Under the pieces are notes generated by a model. The model was not told the origin of the DNA and did no database searches. It saw only the letters and a program-made list of their open reading frames with translations. Positions 15,953 through 24,189 of a stretch of 32,986 bases of DNA are shown in pieces (within the stretch, counting starts at the first letter, position 1; every line of letters begins with the position of its first letter). The position numbers and the translations under genes are program-made. The stretch is from Roseivivax isoporae LMG 25204 (lineage in GTDB: Bacteria > Pseudomonadota > Alphaproteobacteria > Rhodobacterales > Rhodobacteraceae). The stretch spans positions 1 to 32,986 of the forward strand of contig NZ_JAME01000042.1 of the NCBI RefSeq assembly GCF_000521865.1, read 5' to 3'.

Positions 15953-16797
15953 GCGGAGGATTGATAGGGCACGGTAGACGAGCTTCACTGGTCTTTCCCG
16001 CGCCGCTCTACAGGCGGCATTCCACGGAATGGACTTTCGAGCCAGATGGAAAACGCATGATATCAGAACCCTGCGATCGCCGGCGCAGCAAGTAGAGTGC
16101 CACACGAGTTGGTTCTTGGGGCCGACCTACGAAAGGGGATTGGAGATGGCATTGGCTACGTTCCAGCGGAATTCTCAGACCGCACGGTCCGAGCGTTGTA
16201 CATGCGGGAGGAACGCGGCGGTGCAGGATGTCATGGATCCGGTAACCGGGACTGCGCGCTGACGAGTGGGAGGCGACGCTGGCGGTACGCTCACACGTGT
16301 ATGACCCTTCGCCGAGGCTCCGGTCGCATGGCCGCCTGGAAACACTCGTCCCCACCGAATGATCCCTCACGCGGGATTCCTCACGGCGTTGCGGACGGGC
16401 TTCAGGCTTGTGCCGGGGCTCAAGACGATCCAGCCACCTCAGTTCTGCCGAACTTCTCGAAAACACGGGGGGAAGTTTCCCGTGGTCAAGAATGATGGCT
16501 CTCGATGACTCCGCCGCGATTCTGGCAGTTGGTCAATTTTGCGCAGCGTAGCAGCGTAAGAGGGGTTAAACGGCTGCCGTCGCCACCAGATCGAAACAAG
16601 GAGGTTCGGCAACATGGATCTTCTCGCTTCCATACTCAGTTGCAGGAGGGCAGGAGTGCTGGGCGACAAGATGCGCGGACCGACAACCGACATCCGCAAT
16701 CGGCGGTTGGGCACGTTCCCAAAAGTGGTCCCCCCCGTTCGCAGACCTGTCACATAGCGCTGATAGCCCGCCCCTGATTTCAATTCGGGAGTGATCC
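15953..16797. other. Gene-poor stretch, possibly decayed sequence
   Basis: About 850 bases between aioA and the next transporter gene hold no ORF with the codon pattern of the neighbours. GC is visibly lower, and overlapping short ORFs occur on both strands without recognisable motifs or ribosome-binding sites. A 49-codon frame (16359-16508, plus) has a basic, protein-like end but no start signal. The stretch may be the remnant of inserted DNA or a relic gene. Its last part must contain the promoter of the next operon. Confidence 0.4.
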
Positions 16798-17790
16798 ATG
16801 AACCGTACCGCTGCCATCGCCCTTGCCGCGGCCCTCGCCGCCGTGCCGGCCGTTGCACAACAATCCGGCGAAAGCCTGTCCGGATCGCTCGTGCTCTACA
16901 CCTCGCAGCCCGATCAGGATGCACAGCAGACCGTCGACGCCTTCAACGAGGTCTATCCCGACATCGACGTCGAATGGGTCCGCGACGGCACCACCCAGAT
17001 GATGGCGCGCCTGCGGGCGGAGTTCGAGGCGGGCCAGCCGCAGCCCGACGTGCTGCTGATCGCGGACACGGTGACGATGGAGAGCCTCGAGCAGGAAGGC
17101 CGGCTGATGGCCTATACCGACGCCGACGTCTCGGCCTACGACGAGGGCCTGATGGACCCCGAGGGCTACTATTTCTCGACCAAGCTCATCACCACCGGCA
17201 TCGTCTACAACGAAGCCGCCGAGATGGTGCCCCAGAGCTATGCCGACCTGCTGGAGCCCGCGGCCGAGAACAACATCGTCATGCCCTCGCCGCTCGAATC
17301 GGGCGCGGCGACGATCCACATGGTCTCGCTCACCGGCCTGCCGGAGCTTGGCTGGGACTATTACCAGGGCCTCGCCGACCAGGGCGCCATCGCGCAGGGC
17401 GGCAATGGCGGCACCTACCAGGCGGTGGCCGGCGGTCAGGCGCTTTACGGCTTCGTCGTGGACTTCCTCGCGCTGCGCAACATCCAGGACGGCGCGCCGG
17501 TCGGCTTCGTCTTCCCCGAGGAAGGCGTCTCGGCGGTGACCGAGCCGGTGGCGATCCTCGAGACGGCGCGGAACGTCGAGGCGGCGCAGGCCTTCGTCGA
17601 CTTCCTGCTGTCGGAGCGGGGCCAGGAACTGGCCGCGGCGCAGGGCTACCTGCCGGCGCATCCCGACGTGGCGGCGCCCGACTACTTCCCCGACCGCTCG
17701 ACCATCAAGGTCATCGATTTCGACCCGGCGGAGGCTCTGGCCAACGACGCCGCGTACAAGGAGCGGTTCGCCGAGACCTTCGGCGGCTGA
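16798..17790 (+). CDS. ABC transporter periplasmic binding protein, iron/aminoethylphosphonate type
   Basis: The 330-residue protein has a Sec signal (first 20 residues, ending AVAQQ) and a family 1 solute-binding fold of the FbpA/AfuA type, starting with LVLYTSQPDQDAQQ. Relatives bind Fe(III), 2-aminoethylphosphonate or thiamine; I see no motif that decides the ligand. GGGAG lies about 8 bases before the ATG. Its stop overlaps the permease start (TGATG). Lying between the arsenite oxidase and a phosphonate-type importer, it may belong to phosphorus supply, but iron remains equally possible. Confidence 0.85.
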   Translation: MNRTAAIALAAALAAVPAVAQQSGESLSGSLVLYTSQPDQDAQQTVDAFNEVYPDIDVEWVRDGTTQMMARLRAEFEAGQPQPDVLLIADTVTMESLEQEGRLMAYTDADVSAYDEGLMDPEGYYFSTKLITTGIVYNEAAEMVPQSYADLLEPAAENNIVMPSPLESGAATIHMVSLTGLPELGWDYYQGLADQGAIAQGGNGGTYQAVAGGQALYGFVVDFLALRNIQDGAPVGFVFPEEGVSAVTEPVAILETARNVEAAQAFVDFLLSERGQELAAAQGYLPAHPDVAAPDYFPDRSTIKVIDFDPAEALANDAAYKERFAETFGG

Positions 17791-19478
17791 TGCCTGCCCG
17801 ACCCCGCGGCGAGGGCATCGCCCTCGCCGGACTTCTCGCGGTGGCGGCGGCGCTCTTCGTGCTGCCGCTCGCGCGTCTCTTCGCCACCGGCCTCGCGGGC
17901 GGCTCGGGCCCGGTGCTCGAGACGCTGCGGTCGGACGCGACGCGCGGAGCGCTGCTCAACAGCCTCGACAGCGCGTCCGTCTCGGCCCTGAGCGCGCTGG
18001 CGCTCGGCAGCGCGCTCGCATTCGTCATCGGCCTGACCGACCTGCGTGCCAAGGGCGTCTTTGTCTTCCTGCTGCTCCTGCCCATGATGATCCCGCCGCA
18101 CGTGACGGCGATCTCGTGGATCCAGGCGCTGGGCCCGTCGAGCCCCGTCCTCGGCTGGGTCGGCCTGCAGCCCAAGATCGGCGTCGCGCACCCGCTCTAT
18201 TCGCGCGCGGGGGTCATCGCGCTTCTGACCCTCCAGCACACGCCGCTCGTCTTCCTCGTGGTGCTGGCAGCGCTGCGCGGCCTGCCGCGCGAGATGATCG
18301 AGGCCGCGCGCATCGCCGGGGCGGGTCCGAGACGGCTCCTGCGGCGGATCCTGCTGCCGCTCCTCGCGCCGTCGCTGATCGCGGCGCTGGCGCTGGCCTT
18401 CGTCTCCGCGCTCGGCAATTTCGGCATCCCGGCGCTCCTCGGCATCCCCGGCCGCTACGTGACGTTGCCCGTGCTGATCTGGCGCCGGCTCGCGGGTTTC
18501 GGCCCGAGCGTGCTGACCGACGTGGCCACCCTCGCCATGCTGCTCGCGATCGTGGCGGTCCTGGCCGTGACGCTGCAGACGTGGCTCCAGCGCCGCGCCC
18601 GGTCGGGGCTGATCGGTCCGCCGCAGCCGGCGCTGCGCATCACCCTCGGCCGCGCGCGGCCCATCTGCGAGGCGGCGCTCGCGCTCTTCGTCGCGGCCGT
18701 GCTGGCCTTGCCCCTTGTTTCGCTCGTCGCCACCGCGCTGGTGCCGACCTACGGCGTGCCGCTGACCCTCGAGAGCGTGACCTGGGACAATTTTGCCGAG
18801 GTGATCCTGCGCCAGAGCGCGCCGGCGCGCGCCTTCGCCAACTCGACGCTGCTCGCCGGGACCGCCGCGCTGGTCCTCGCGGGGCTCGCGGCGCTCGTCG
18901 CGCTCTTCGGCGCGCGGCGGGACCGGCTGGGGCGCGCCACCGGGACCGGCGTCGCGACGCTCGCCGAGATGAGCTACGCGATCCCCGGCATCGTCATCTC
19001 CATCGCCTTCATCCTGGTCTACATCCGGCCGATTCCGGGCACCGGCCTGTCGCTCTACAACACGCTCGCGTTGATCCTGCTGGCCTACCTGACCGCCTAT
19101 TTCGCCGTCGGGCTGAAGCCCGTGGCCGCCGCGGCGGGCCAGCTCGATCCCGCGCTCGACGATGCGGCGCGGGTGGCGGGCGCGCGCTTCGGGCGGCGCC
19201 TCTGGCGCGTGCACCTGCCGCTTCTCGCCCCTGCCGCGGCGTCGGGCGCCATCCTCGTCTTCCTCACCGCCTACAACGAGGTCACGGTGTCGGCGCTGCT
19301 CTGGAGCCGCGGCAACGAGACCATCGGCACGACGATCTTCAACTACGAGGACGGCGGCTACACCACGCTCGCGGCCGCCATGGCGTCGGTCACGGTGCTT
19401 GCCACCGTGGCTCTGATGACCCTACTCGACCGGCTCGGCCGACGCCTGCCGCCCGGCGTCGTGCCCTGGCGTCTCTGA
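17790..19478 (+). CDS. ABC transporter permease, fused double-domain (FbpB type)
   Basis: The 562-residue membrane protein contains two consecutive permease halves of about six helices each. Each has an EAA-type cytoplasmic loop, EAARIAGAGPRRLLRRILLP in the first half and DDAARVAGARFGRRLWRVHL in the second. The duplicated form is typical of Fe(III) and aminoethylphosphonate importers. It is coupled to the binding-protein gene by a one-base overlap. Its 3' end overlaps the convergent ATPase gene by 57 bases. Confidence 0.9.
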   Translation: MPARPRGEGIALAGLLAVAAALFVLPLARLFATGLAGGSGPVLETLRSDATRGALLNSLDSASVSALSALALGSALAFVIGLTDLRAKGVFVFLLLLPMMIPPHVTAISWIQALGPSSPVLGWVGLQPKIGVAHPLYSRAGVIALLTLQHTPLVFLVVLAALRGLPREMIEAARIAGAGPRRLLRRILLPLLAPSLIAALALAFVSALGNFGIPALLGIPGRYVTLPVLIWRRLAGFGPSVLTDVATLAMLLAIVAVLAVTLQTWLQRRARSGLIGPPQPALRITLGRARPICEAALALFVAAVLALPLVSLVATALVPTYGVPLTLESVTWDNFAEVILRQSAPARAFANSTLLAGTAALVLAGLAALVALFGARRDRLGRATGTGVATLAEMSYAIPGIVISIAFILVYIRPIPGTGLSLYNTLALILLAYLTAYFAVGLKPVAAAAGQLDPALDDAARVAGARFGRRLWRVHLPLLAPAAASGAILVFLTAYNEVTVSALLWSRGNETIGTTIFNYEDGGYTTLAAAMASVTVLATVALMTLLDRLGRRLPPGVVPWRL

Positions 19479-20510
19479 GGCCGGCCCGGGCAGGACCCAG
19501 GCCGCTTCGACCGACAGCGCCAGCGTCTCGCCGTCGCGGAGGGGCGAGGCGCTCGCGACGGGCAGCGGATCTGCGAGGCCCTCGACCGCCGCGAGCCCCT
19601 CCCAGGAGCCGCCGCGGTAGAACACCCGCTCGAGCCGGCCCGGGAACGGACCCGCGCCGAGCCGGACGTCGCCGGGCCGCACGACGACCCTGGCCTGCCC
19701 GGGCGGGGCCGTGCCCTCGGCCGTGACGGAAACGCGCTGGCCGCCGAGCGATGCGCCGCCCGTGCCGTCGATCTCCGCGTCGAGAACGGCGGCGCGGCCG
19801 ATGAAGCGCGCGACCTCCTCGCTCGCTGGCCGGTCGTGGAGGTCCTGCGGCGTCGCCACCTGCTGGAACCGCCCGCGCGCCATGACCGCCACGCGGCTGG
19901 CGAGCGCCATTGCCTCGCGCTGGTCGTGTGTGATGTAGAGGGTCGTCGCGCCGGCCTCGCGGTGAAAGGCGTGGATCTCCTCTTCCATGACTGCGCGCAG
20001 GTGCGGGTCGAGGTTCGCGAGCGGCTCGTCCATCAGGATCGTGCGCGCCCCTCCGGCCAGGCAGCGCGCCAGCGCCACGCGCTGACGTTGGCCGCCGGAC
20101 AGCTCCGCCGGCCGCCGCGTCGCGAAATCCTGCAGCGCGACGGTGGCGAGGTGCCGCTCCGCGCCGGCGCGGGCGGCCTTGCGCGACTGGCCGGCGTTCT
20201 CGATGGGAAAGGCCACGTTGTCGCGCACGTCCATGTGCGGCCAGAGCGCGTAGGACTGGAAGACGACGCCCACGTTCCGCGCCTCGGGCGGCACGTGCAG
20301 GCCGGGCCCCGCCACGCGGCGCCCGCCGAGCGCGATCTCCCCGGCGTCGAGCGTCTCGAGACCCGCGATCATCCGCAGGAGCGTCGACTTGCCGCAGCCC
20401 GACGGGCCGAGGACCACGAAGAACTCGCCGTCCGCGATCTCGGCGGTCACGCCGTCGACCGCCGCCCTGTCGCCGAAGGTCTTGCGGATGCCGCTCAACG
20501 ATACCGCCAT
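19422..20510 (-). CDS. ABC transporter ATPase, FbpC/PotA type, inverted relative to its partners
   Basis: The 362-residue protein has Walker A GPSGCGKST (35-43), the signature LSGGQ (137-141), Walker B with ILMDEP (158-163), the switch histidine in YITHD, and a C-terminal TOBE-like domain (about 240-345). It matches the FbpA/FbpB-type proteins encoded just upstream on the other strand and is probably their motor. The start at 20510 has AGGAGGAAG directly upstream; an ORF extension to 20612 has no support. It is convergent with the permease gene and divergent from phnD, so it is expressed from its own promoter. Confidence 0.92.
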   Translation of the reverse strand: MAVSLSGIRKTFGDRAAVDGVTAEIADGEFFVVLGPSGCGKSTLLRMIAGLETLDAGEIALGGRRVAGPGLHVPPEARNVGVVFQSYALWPHMDVRDNVAFPIENAGQSRKAARAGAERHLATVALQDFATRRPAELSGGQRQRVALARCLAGGARTILMDEPLANLDPHLRAVMEEEIHAFHREAGATTLYITHDQREAMALASRVAVMARGRFQQVATPQDLHDRPASEEVARFIGRAAVLDAEIDGTGGASLGGQRVSVTAEGTAPPGQARVVVRPGDVRLGAGPFPGRLERVFYRGGSWEGLAAVEGLADPLPVASASPLRDGETLALSVEAAWVLPGPASETPGHDAGRQASAEPVE

Positions 20511-20725
20511 GGCTTCCTCCTGTCGCGTCGGCGCCTGTCTCGGGGCCGGGCCCGCGACAGTCAAGGCCGGATGCCCCCGTGCCCGCGGGCGGCGGCTGCG
20601 AGAGGCACGCATCCGTTCGGGGCGCCCCGCGGTCCGCGTCGCAAGGACAGGAAATTCCCTCGGGATTACTTGGCTGTCACATTCGGCACGTAGGCGGGGC
20701 CCGACAGCAATGACAGGGGAACCTC
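20511..20725. promoter_or_regulatory. Divergent promoter region between the ABC ATPase and phnD
   Basis: This 215-base region must hold promoters for both directions. A CTGTCAC (20674-20680) resembles one half of an alphaproteobacterial Pho box, and inverted CTGTC copies occur near 20705-20718, but no pair has the 11-base spacing expected for PhoB. Phosphate control is therefore only a possibility. Confidence 0.3.
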
Positions 20726-21676
20726 ATGAAAACGCTCAGCCTGGCCACGGTCATCGCAAGCCTGCTCGCCGCCGGTACCGCGCACGCCCAGTTCGCTCTC
20801 GGCGATCGCTACGTCGACAATGACGGCGACCTGATCGCCGACATCCCCGAGGACGAGTCGCAGCTCATCGACCCGGACACGCTCATCTTCGCCTATACGC
20901 CGGTCGAGGACCCGGCGGTCTATGCCGAGGTGTGGCAGGGCTTTCTCGACCACATGTCGGAAGTGACCGGCAAGGAGGTCCAGTTCTTCCCGGTGCAATC
21001 GAACGCCGCGCAGATCGAGGCGATGCGTGCGGGCCGCCTGCACGTCGCCGGCTTCAACACCGGGTCGAACCCGCTGGCCGTTGCCTGCGCCGGTTTCCGG
21101 CCGTTCGCCATGATGGCGGCCGAGGACGGCTCGTTCGGCTACGAGATGGAGATCATCACCTATCCCGATTCGGGCATCGAGGAGATCGCGGACCTCGAGG
21201 GCGAGACGCTCGCCTTCACCTCCGAGACGTCCAACTCGGGCTTCAAGGCGCCCTCGGCCATCCTCAAGGCCGAGTTCGACATGACCGCCGGCGAGGATTT
21301 CGAGGCCACCTTCTCGGGCGCGCATGACAGCTCGATCCTCGGCGTCGCCAACCAGGACTACATCGCCGCCTCCATCGCCAACTCGGTCAAGGCGCGGATG
21401 ATCGAGCGCGACGTGATCTCCGAGGACCAGATCGAGGTGGTCTACCAGTCCCAGACCTTCCCGACGACGGGCTACGGCACGGTCTACAACCTGACCCCCG
21501 AGCTGCAGGACAGCATCCGCGAGGCGTTCTTCAGCTTCGACTGGGAAGGCACCGCGCTCGCCGAGGAATTCGGCCAGAACGGCGAGGACCAGTTCATCGA
21601 GATCTCCTTCCAGGACGACTGGGAAGTGATCCGCACCATCGACGAGGCCAACGGCGTCTCGTACGACTGCAACTGA
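20726..21676 (+). CDS. phnD: PhnD-type periplasmic binding protein (phosphonate/phosphite/phosphate)
   Basis: The 316-residue protein has a Sec signal (AGTAHA cleavage near residue 21) and the PhnD fold with the family-typical stretches PVQSNAAQIEAMRAGRLHVA, GFNTGSNPLAV, and TSETSNSGFKAP at about 165-180, which forms the oxyanion-binding loop. Relatives bind phosphonates, phosphite, hypophosphite or phosphate. AGGGGA precedes the ATG. An intrinsic terminator follows the gene, so the binding protein can be made in excess over the membrane parts. Confidence 0.93.
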   Translation: MKTLSLATVIASLLAAGTAHAQFALGDRYVDNDGDLIADIPEDESQLIDPDTLIFAYTPVEDPAVYAEVWQGFLDHMSEVTGKEVQFFPVQSNAAQIEAMRAGRLHVAGFNTGSNPLAVACAGFRPFAMMAAEDGSFGYEMEIITYPDSGIEEIADLEGETLAFTSETSNSGFKAPSAILKAEFDMTAGEDFEATFSGAHDSSILGVANQDYIAASIANSVKARMIERDVISEDQIEVVYQSQTFPTTGYGTVYNLTPELQDSIREAFFSFDWEGTALAEEFGQNGEDQFIEISFQDDWEVIRTIDEANGVSYDCN

Positions 21677-21699
21677 GCCTCCCCTTCCGGCCCAGATCG

Positions 21700-21725
21700 A
21701 CGGGCGGCTCCGGCCGCCCGTTTTT
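21700..21725 (+). terminator. Intrinsic terminator/attenuator between phnD and phnC
   Basis: ACGGGCGGC (21700-21708) pairs exactly with GCCGCCCGT (21713-21721) around TCCG and is followed by TTTTT. This is the clearest Rho-independent terminator in the window. Partial read-through would set a high phnD to phnCE ratio. Confidence 0.8.
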
Positions 21726-21745
21726 CGTTCGACGAGGAGACCGCG

Positions 21746-22567
21746 ATGCTGCACCTGAAAGGTGTGTCCAAGACCTACACGAGCGGCGACCCGGCGCTCA
21801 GCGACGTGACGCTGTCGGTGCCGAAGGGCCAGATCCTCGGCCTGATCGGGCCCTCGGGCGCGGGCAAGTCGACCCTCATCCGCTGCATCAACCGGCTGGT
21901 GGAGCCGAGCGCGGGAAGTGTCACGCTGGGCGACGTGGATCTCGTGCGCCTCGGCAAGGCCGACCTGCGCCGCCAGCGGCGCCGCATCGGCATGATCTTT
22001 CAGGAATACGCGCTGGTCGAACGGCTGACAGTGATGGAGAACGTCCTGTCCGGGCGGCTGGGCTACGTGCCCTTCTGGCGCAGCTTCCTGCGCAGGTATC
22101 CCGCGCGCGACGTGCAGACGGCCTATCGCCTGCTCGACCGCGTGGGGCTGATGGACCGCGCCGACAGCCGGGCCGACGCGCTCTCGGGCGGACAGCGCCA
22201 GCGCGTGGGCATCGCCCGGGCGCTGGCGCAGGAGCCCGAGCTTTTGCTGGTGGACGAGCCGACCGCGAGCCTCGACCCCAAGACCTCGCGCCAGATCATG
22301 CGGCTCATCACCGAGATCTGCGCCGAGCGCGGGCTGCCGGCGATCGTCAACATCCATGACGTGCCGCTGGCCCAGCAGTTCATGCAGCGCATCGTCGGCC
22401 TGCGCGCGGGCCGCATCGTGTTCGACGGCCCGCCCTCCGAGCTGACCGAGGACGCGCTGACCGAGATCTACGGCGCCGAGGACTGGAACGCCATGCGCCA
22501 GGGCGATGCCGAGCAGGCCGAGGCCGAGGCGGACGCGAAACGGCGGATGGAGGCTCTGGCGCAATGA
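21746..22567 (+). CDS. phnC: PhnC-type ABC ATPase
   Basis: The 273-residue ATPase has Walker [10 protein letters not shown] (35-43), signature LSGGQ (146-150), Walker B LLLVDEP (166-172) and the switch histidine in NIHDV. The length and the phnD and phnE neighbours fit the phosphonate importer family. GAGGAGA precedes the ATG. Its stop overlaps the first phnE start by ATGA. The C-terminus ends in an acidic, Ala/Glu-rich helix (about residues 250-270). Confidence 0.94.
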   Translation: MLHLKGVSKTYTSGDPALSDVTLSVPKGQILGLIGPSGAGKSTLIRCINRLVEPSAGSVTLGDVDLVRLGKADLRRQRRRIGMIFQEYALVERLTVMENVLSGRLGYVPFWRSFLRRYPARDVQTAYRLLDRVGLMDRADSRADALSGGQRQRVGIARALAQEPELLLVDEPTASLDPKTSRQIMRLITEICAERGLPAIVNIHDVPLAQQFMQRIVGLRAGRIVFDGPPSELTEDALTEIYGAEDWNAMRQGDAEQAEAEADAKRRMEALAQ

Positions 22568-23367
22568 GCACGGCCTATCCTGCCACCTGGCGCAAACCGC
22601 CGCAGCTCATCCGGTCGACGCGCTGGCGCTATGCCGTCCAGCTCGGGATCGCGCTCTACCTCGCGATGGCGCTCGGCACGATCGAGGTCGACTGGTCGCG
22701 CGTGGCCGAGGGGCTGGCGCGCGGGCAGCGTTTCGCCGCGGGCTTCCTGCAGCCGGATTTCACCAGCCGCTGGACGGACATCTCGCGCGGGCTGATCGAG
22801 AGCCTGACCATGACGCTCACCTCCACGGTGGTGGGCGTGCTGATCTCGGTGCCGATCGGCATCGGCGCGGCCGCCAACCTCGTGCCCGCGCCCGTCTACT
22901 ATGTCTGCCGCGGGATCATCGCGGTCAGCCGCGCCCTGCAGGAGGTCATCATCGCGATCTTCCTCGTGGCCATGTTCGGCTTCGGCCCCTTCGCGGGCTT
23001 CCTCACCCTGTCCTTCGCCACCATCGGCTTCCTGGCCAAGCTTCTGGCCGACGACATCGAGGAGATCGAGCCGGGCCAGGTCGAGGCCGTGCGCGCGACA
23101 GGCGCGTCGTGGGCGCAGCTCGTGGATTATGCCGTGCAGCCGCAGGTCATGCCGCGCCTGATCGGCCTGTCGCTCTACCGGCTCGACATCAACTTCCGCG
23201 AAAGCGCGGTGATCGGGATCGTCGGCGCGGGCGGCATCGGCGCGACGCTGAACACCGCGATCGACCGGTACGAATACGACAGCGCGGGCGCGATCCTGCT
23301 GCTGATCATCGGCATCGTCATGATCGCGGAATACGGCTCCAGCTACCTGAGGAAGTTCCTGCAATGA
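22564..23367 (+). CDS. phnE: PhnE-type permease, first copy
   Basis: The 267-residue membrane protein has about six hydrophobic helices and the EAA loop [20 protein letters not shown], followed by the typical [18 protein letters not shown]. It pairs with the second phnE to form the channel. It is coupled at both ends by 4-base ATGA overlaps. Confidence 0.93.
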   Translation: MSTAYPATWRKPPQLIRSTRWRYAVQLGIALYLAMALGTIEVDWSRVAEGLARGQRFAAGFLQPDFTSRWTDISRGLIESLTMTLTSTVVGVLISVPIGIGAAANLVPAPVYYVCRGIIAVSRALQEVIIAIFLVAMFGFGPFAGFLTLSFATIGFLAKLLADDIEEIEPGQVEAVRATGASWAQLVDYAVQPQVMPRLIGLSLYRLDINFRESAVIGIVGAGGIGATLNTAIDRYEYDSAGAILLLIIGIVMIAEYGSSYLRKFLQ

Positions 23368-24173
23368 CCGCCGCCCCCTATTCCGAGATCTGGCACCGCA
23401 GAACGCCGCGCGCGCGGCTCGTGCGCTGGATGGGCTGGCTGTGCCTCGTCGCCCTGTTCGTGTGGTGCTGGCAGGTGATGACCGAGACCACCATCTGGGC
23501 GTTCGTCACCGACGCGCCCCGGCAGGCCGCGGATATCGGCGGCCGGATGTGGCCGCTCGAATGGGGCTACGTGCCCGAGCTCCTGCTGCCGCTCTGGGAC
23601 ACGATCAACATCGCGACGCTCGGCACGCTCGGCGGCGTCGCGATGGCGTTTCCCATCGCCTTCCTCGCGGCGCGCAACACCACGCCCTCGGCCATGGTCC
23701 TGCGCCCCGTCGCGCTCTTCATCATCGTGGCGTCGCGCTCGATCAACGCGCTGATCTGGGCCTTGCTGCTGGTGGCGATCATCGGGCCCGGGCTCCTGGC
23801 CGGCATCGTCGCGATCGCGCTCAGGTCCATCGGCTTCGTCGGCAAGCTGCTCTACGAGGCGATCGAGGAAACCGACGCGCGGCAGATCGAGGCGGTCGCT
23901 GCCACGGGCGCGAGCGGTCCGCAGGTCCTGAACTACGGGATCCTGCCGCAGATCATGCCGGCCTTCTGGGGCATCTCGGTCTTCCGGTGGGACATCAACA
24001 TCCGCGAAAGCACGATCCTCGGCCTCGTCGGAGCAGGCGGCATCGGTCTCAAGCTCAATGCCTCGATCAACACCCTCGCATGGGACGAGGTCGCGGTGAT
24101 CCTCCTCCTGATCCTCGGCACCGTGGTCGCAAGCGAATGGGTCTCTGCCCGCCTGCGTCGAGCGATCATCTGA
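23364..24173 (+). CDS. phnE: PhnE-type permease, second copy
   Basis: The 269-residue protein is a diverged paralogue of the preceding permease, with the EAA loop EAVAATGASGPQVLNYGILP and INIRESTILGLVGAGGIG. Two distinct PhnE subunits per operon are common in Rhizobiales and Rhodobacterales. It ends the operon; the convergent peptidase gene stops 17 bases away. Confidence 0.93.
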   Translation: MTAAPYSEIWHRRTPRARLVRWMGWLCLVALFVWCWQVMTETTIWAFVTDAPRQAADIGGRMWPLEWGYVPELLLPLWDTINIATLGTLGGVAMAFPIAFLAARNTTPSAMVLRPVALFIIVASRSINALIWALLLVAIIGPGLLAGIVAIALRSIGFVGKLLYEAIEETDARQIEAVAATGASGPQVLNYGILPQIMPAFWGISVFRWDINIRESTILGLVGAGGIGLKLNASINTLAWDEVAVILLLILGTVVASEWVSARLRRAII

Positions 24174-24189
24174 TCGGCCGGCCCTGCCG

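Noticed and set aside
16008-16924. Overlapping ORFs on the minus strand in the aioA-ABC gap
   Set aside because: No codon bias, ribosome-binding site or recognisable domain; one runs antisense into the binding-protein gene.
20660-20725. Pho box before phnD
   Set aside because: Single CTGTCAC-like half-sites occur, but no pair has the 11-base spacing expected for PhoB.
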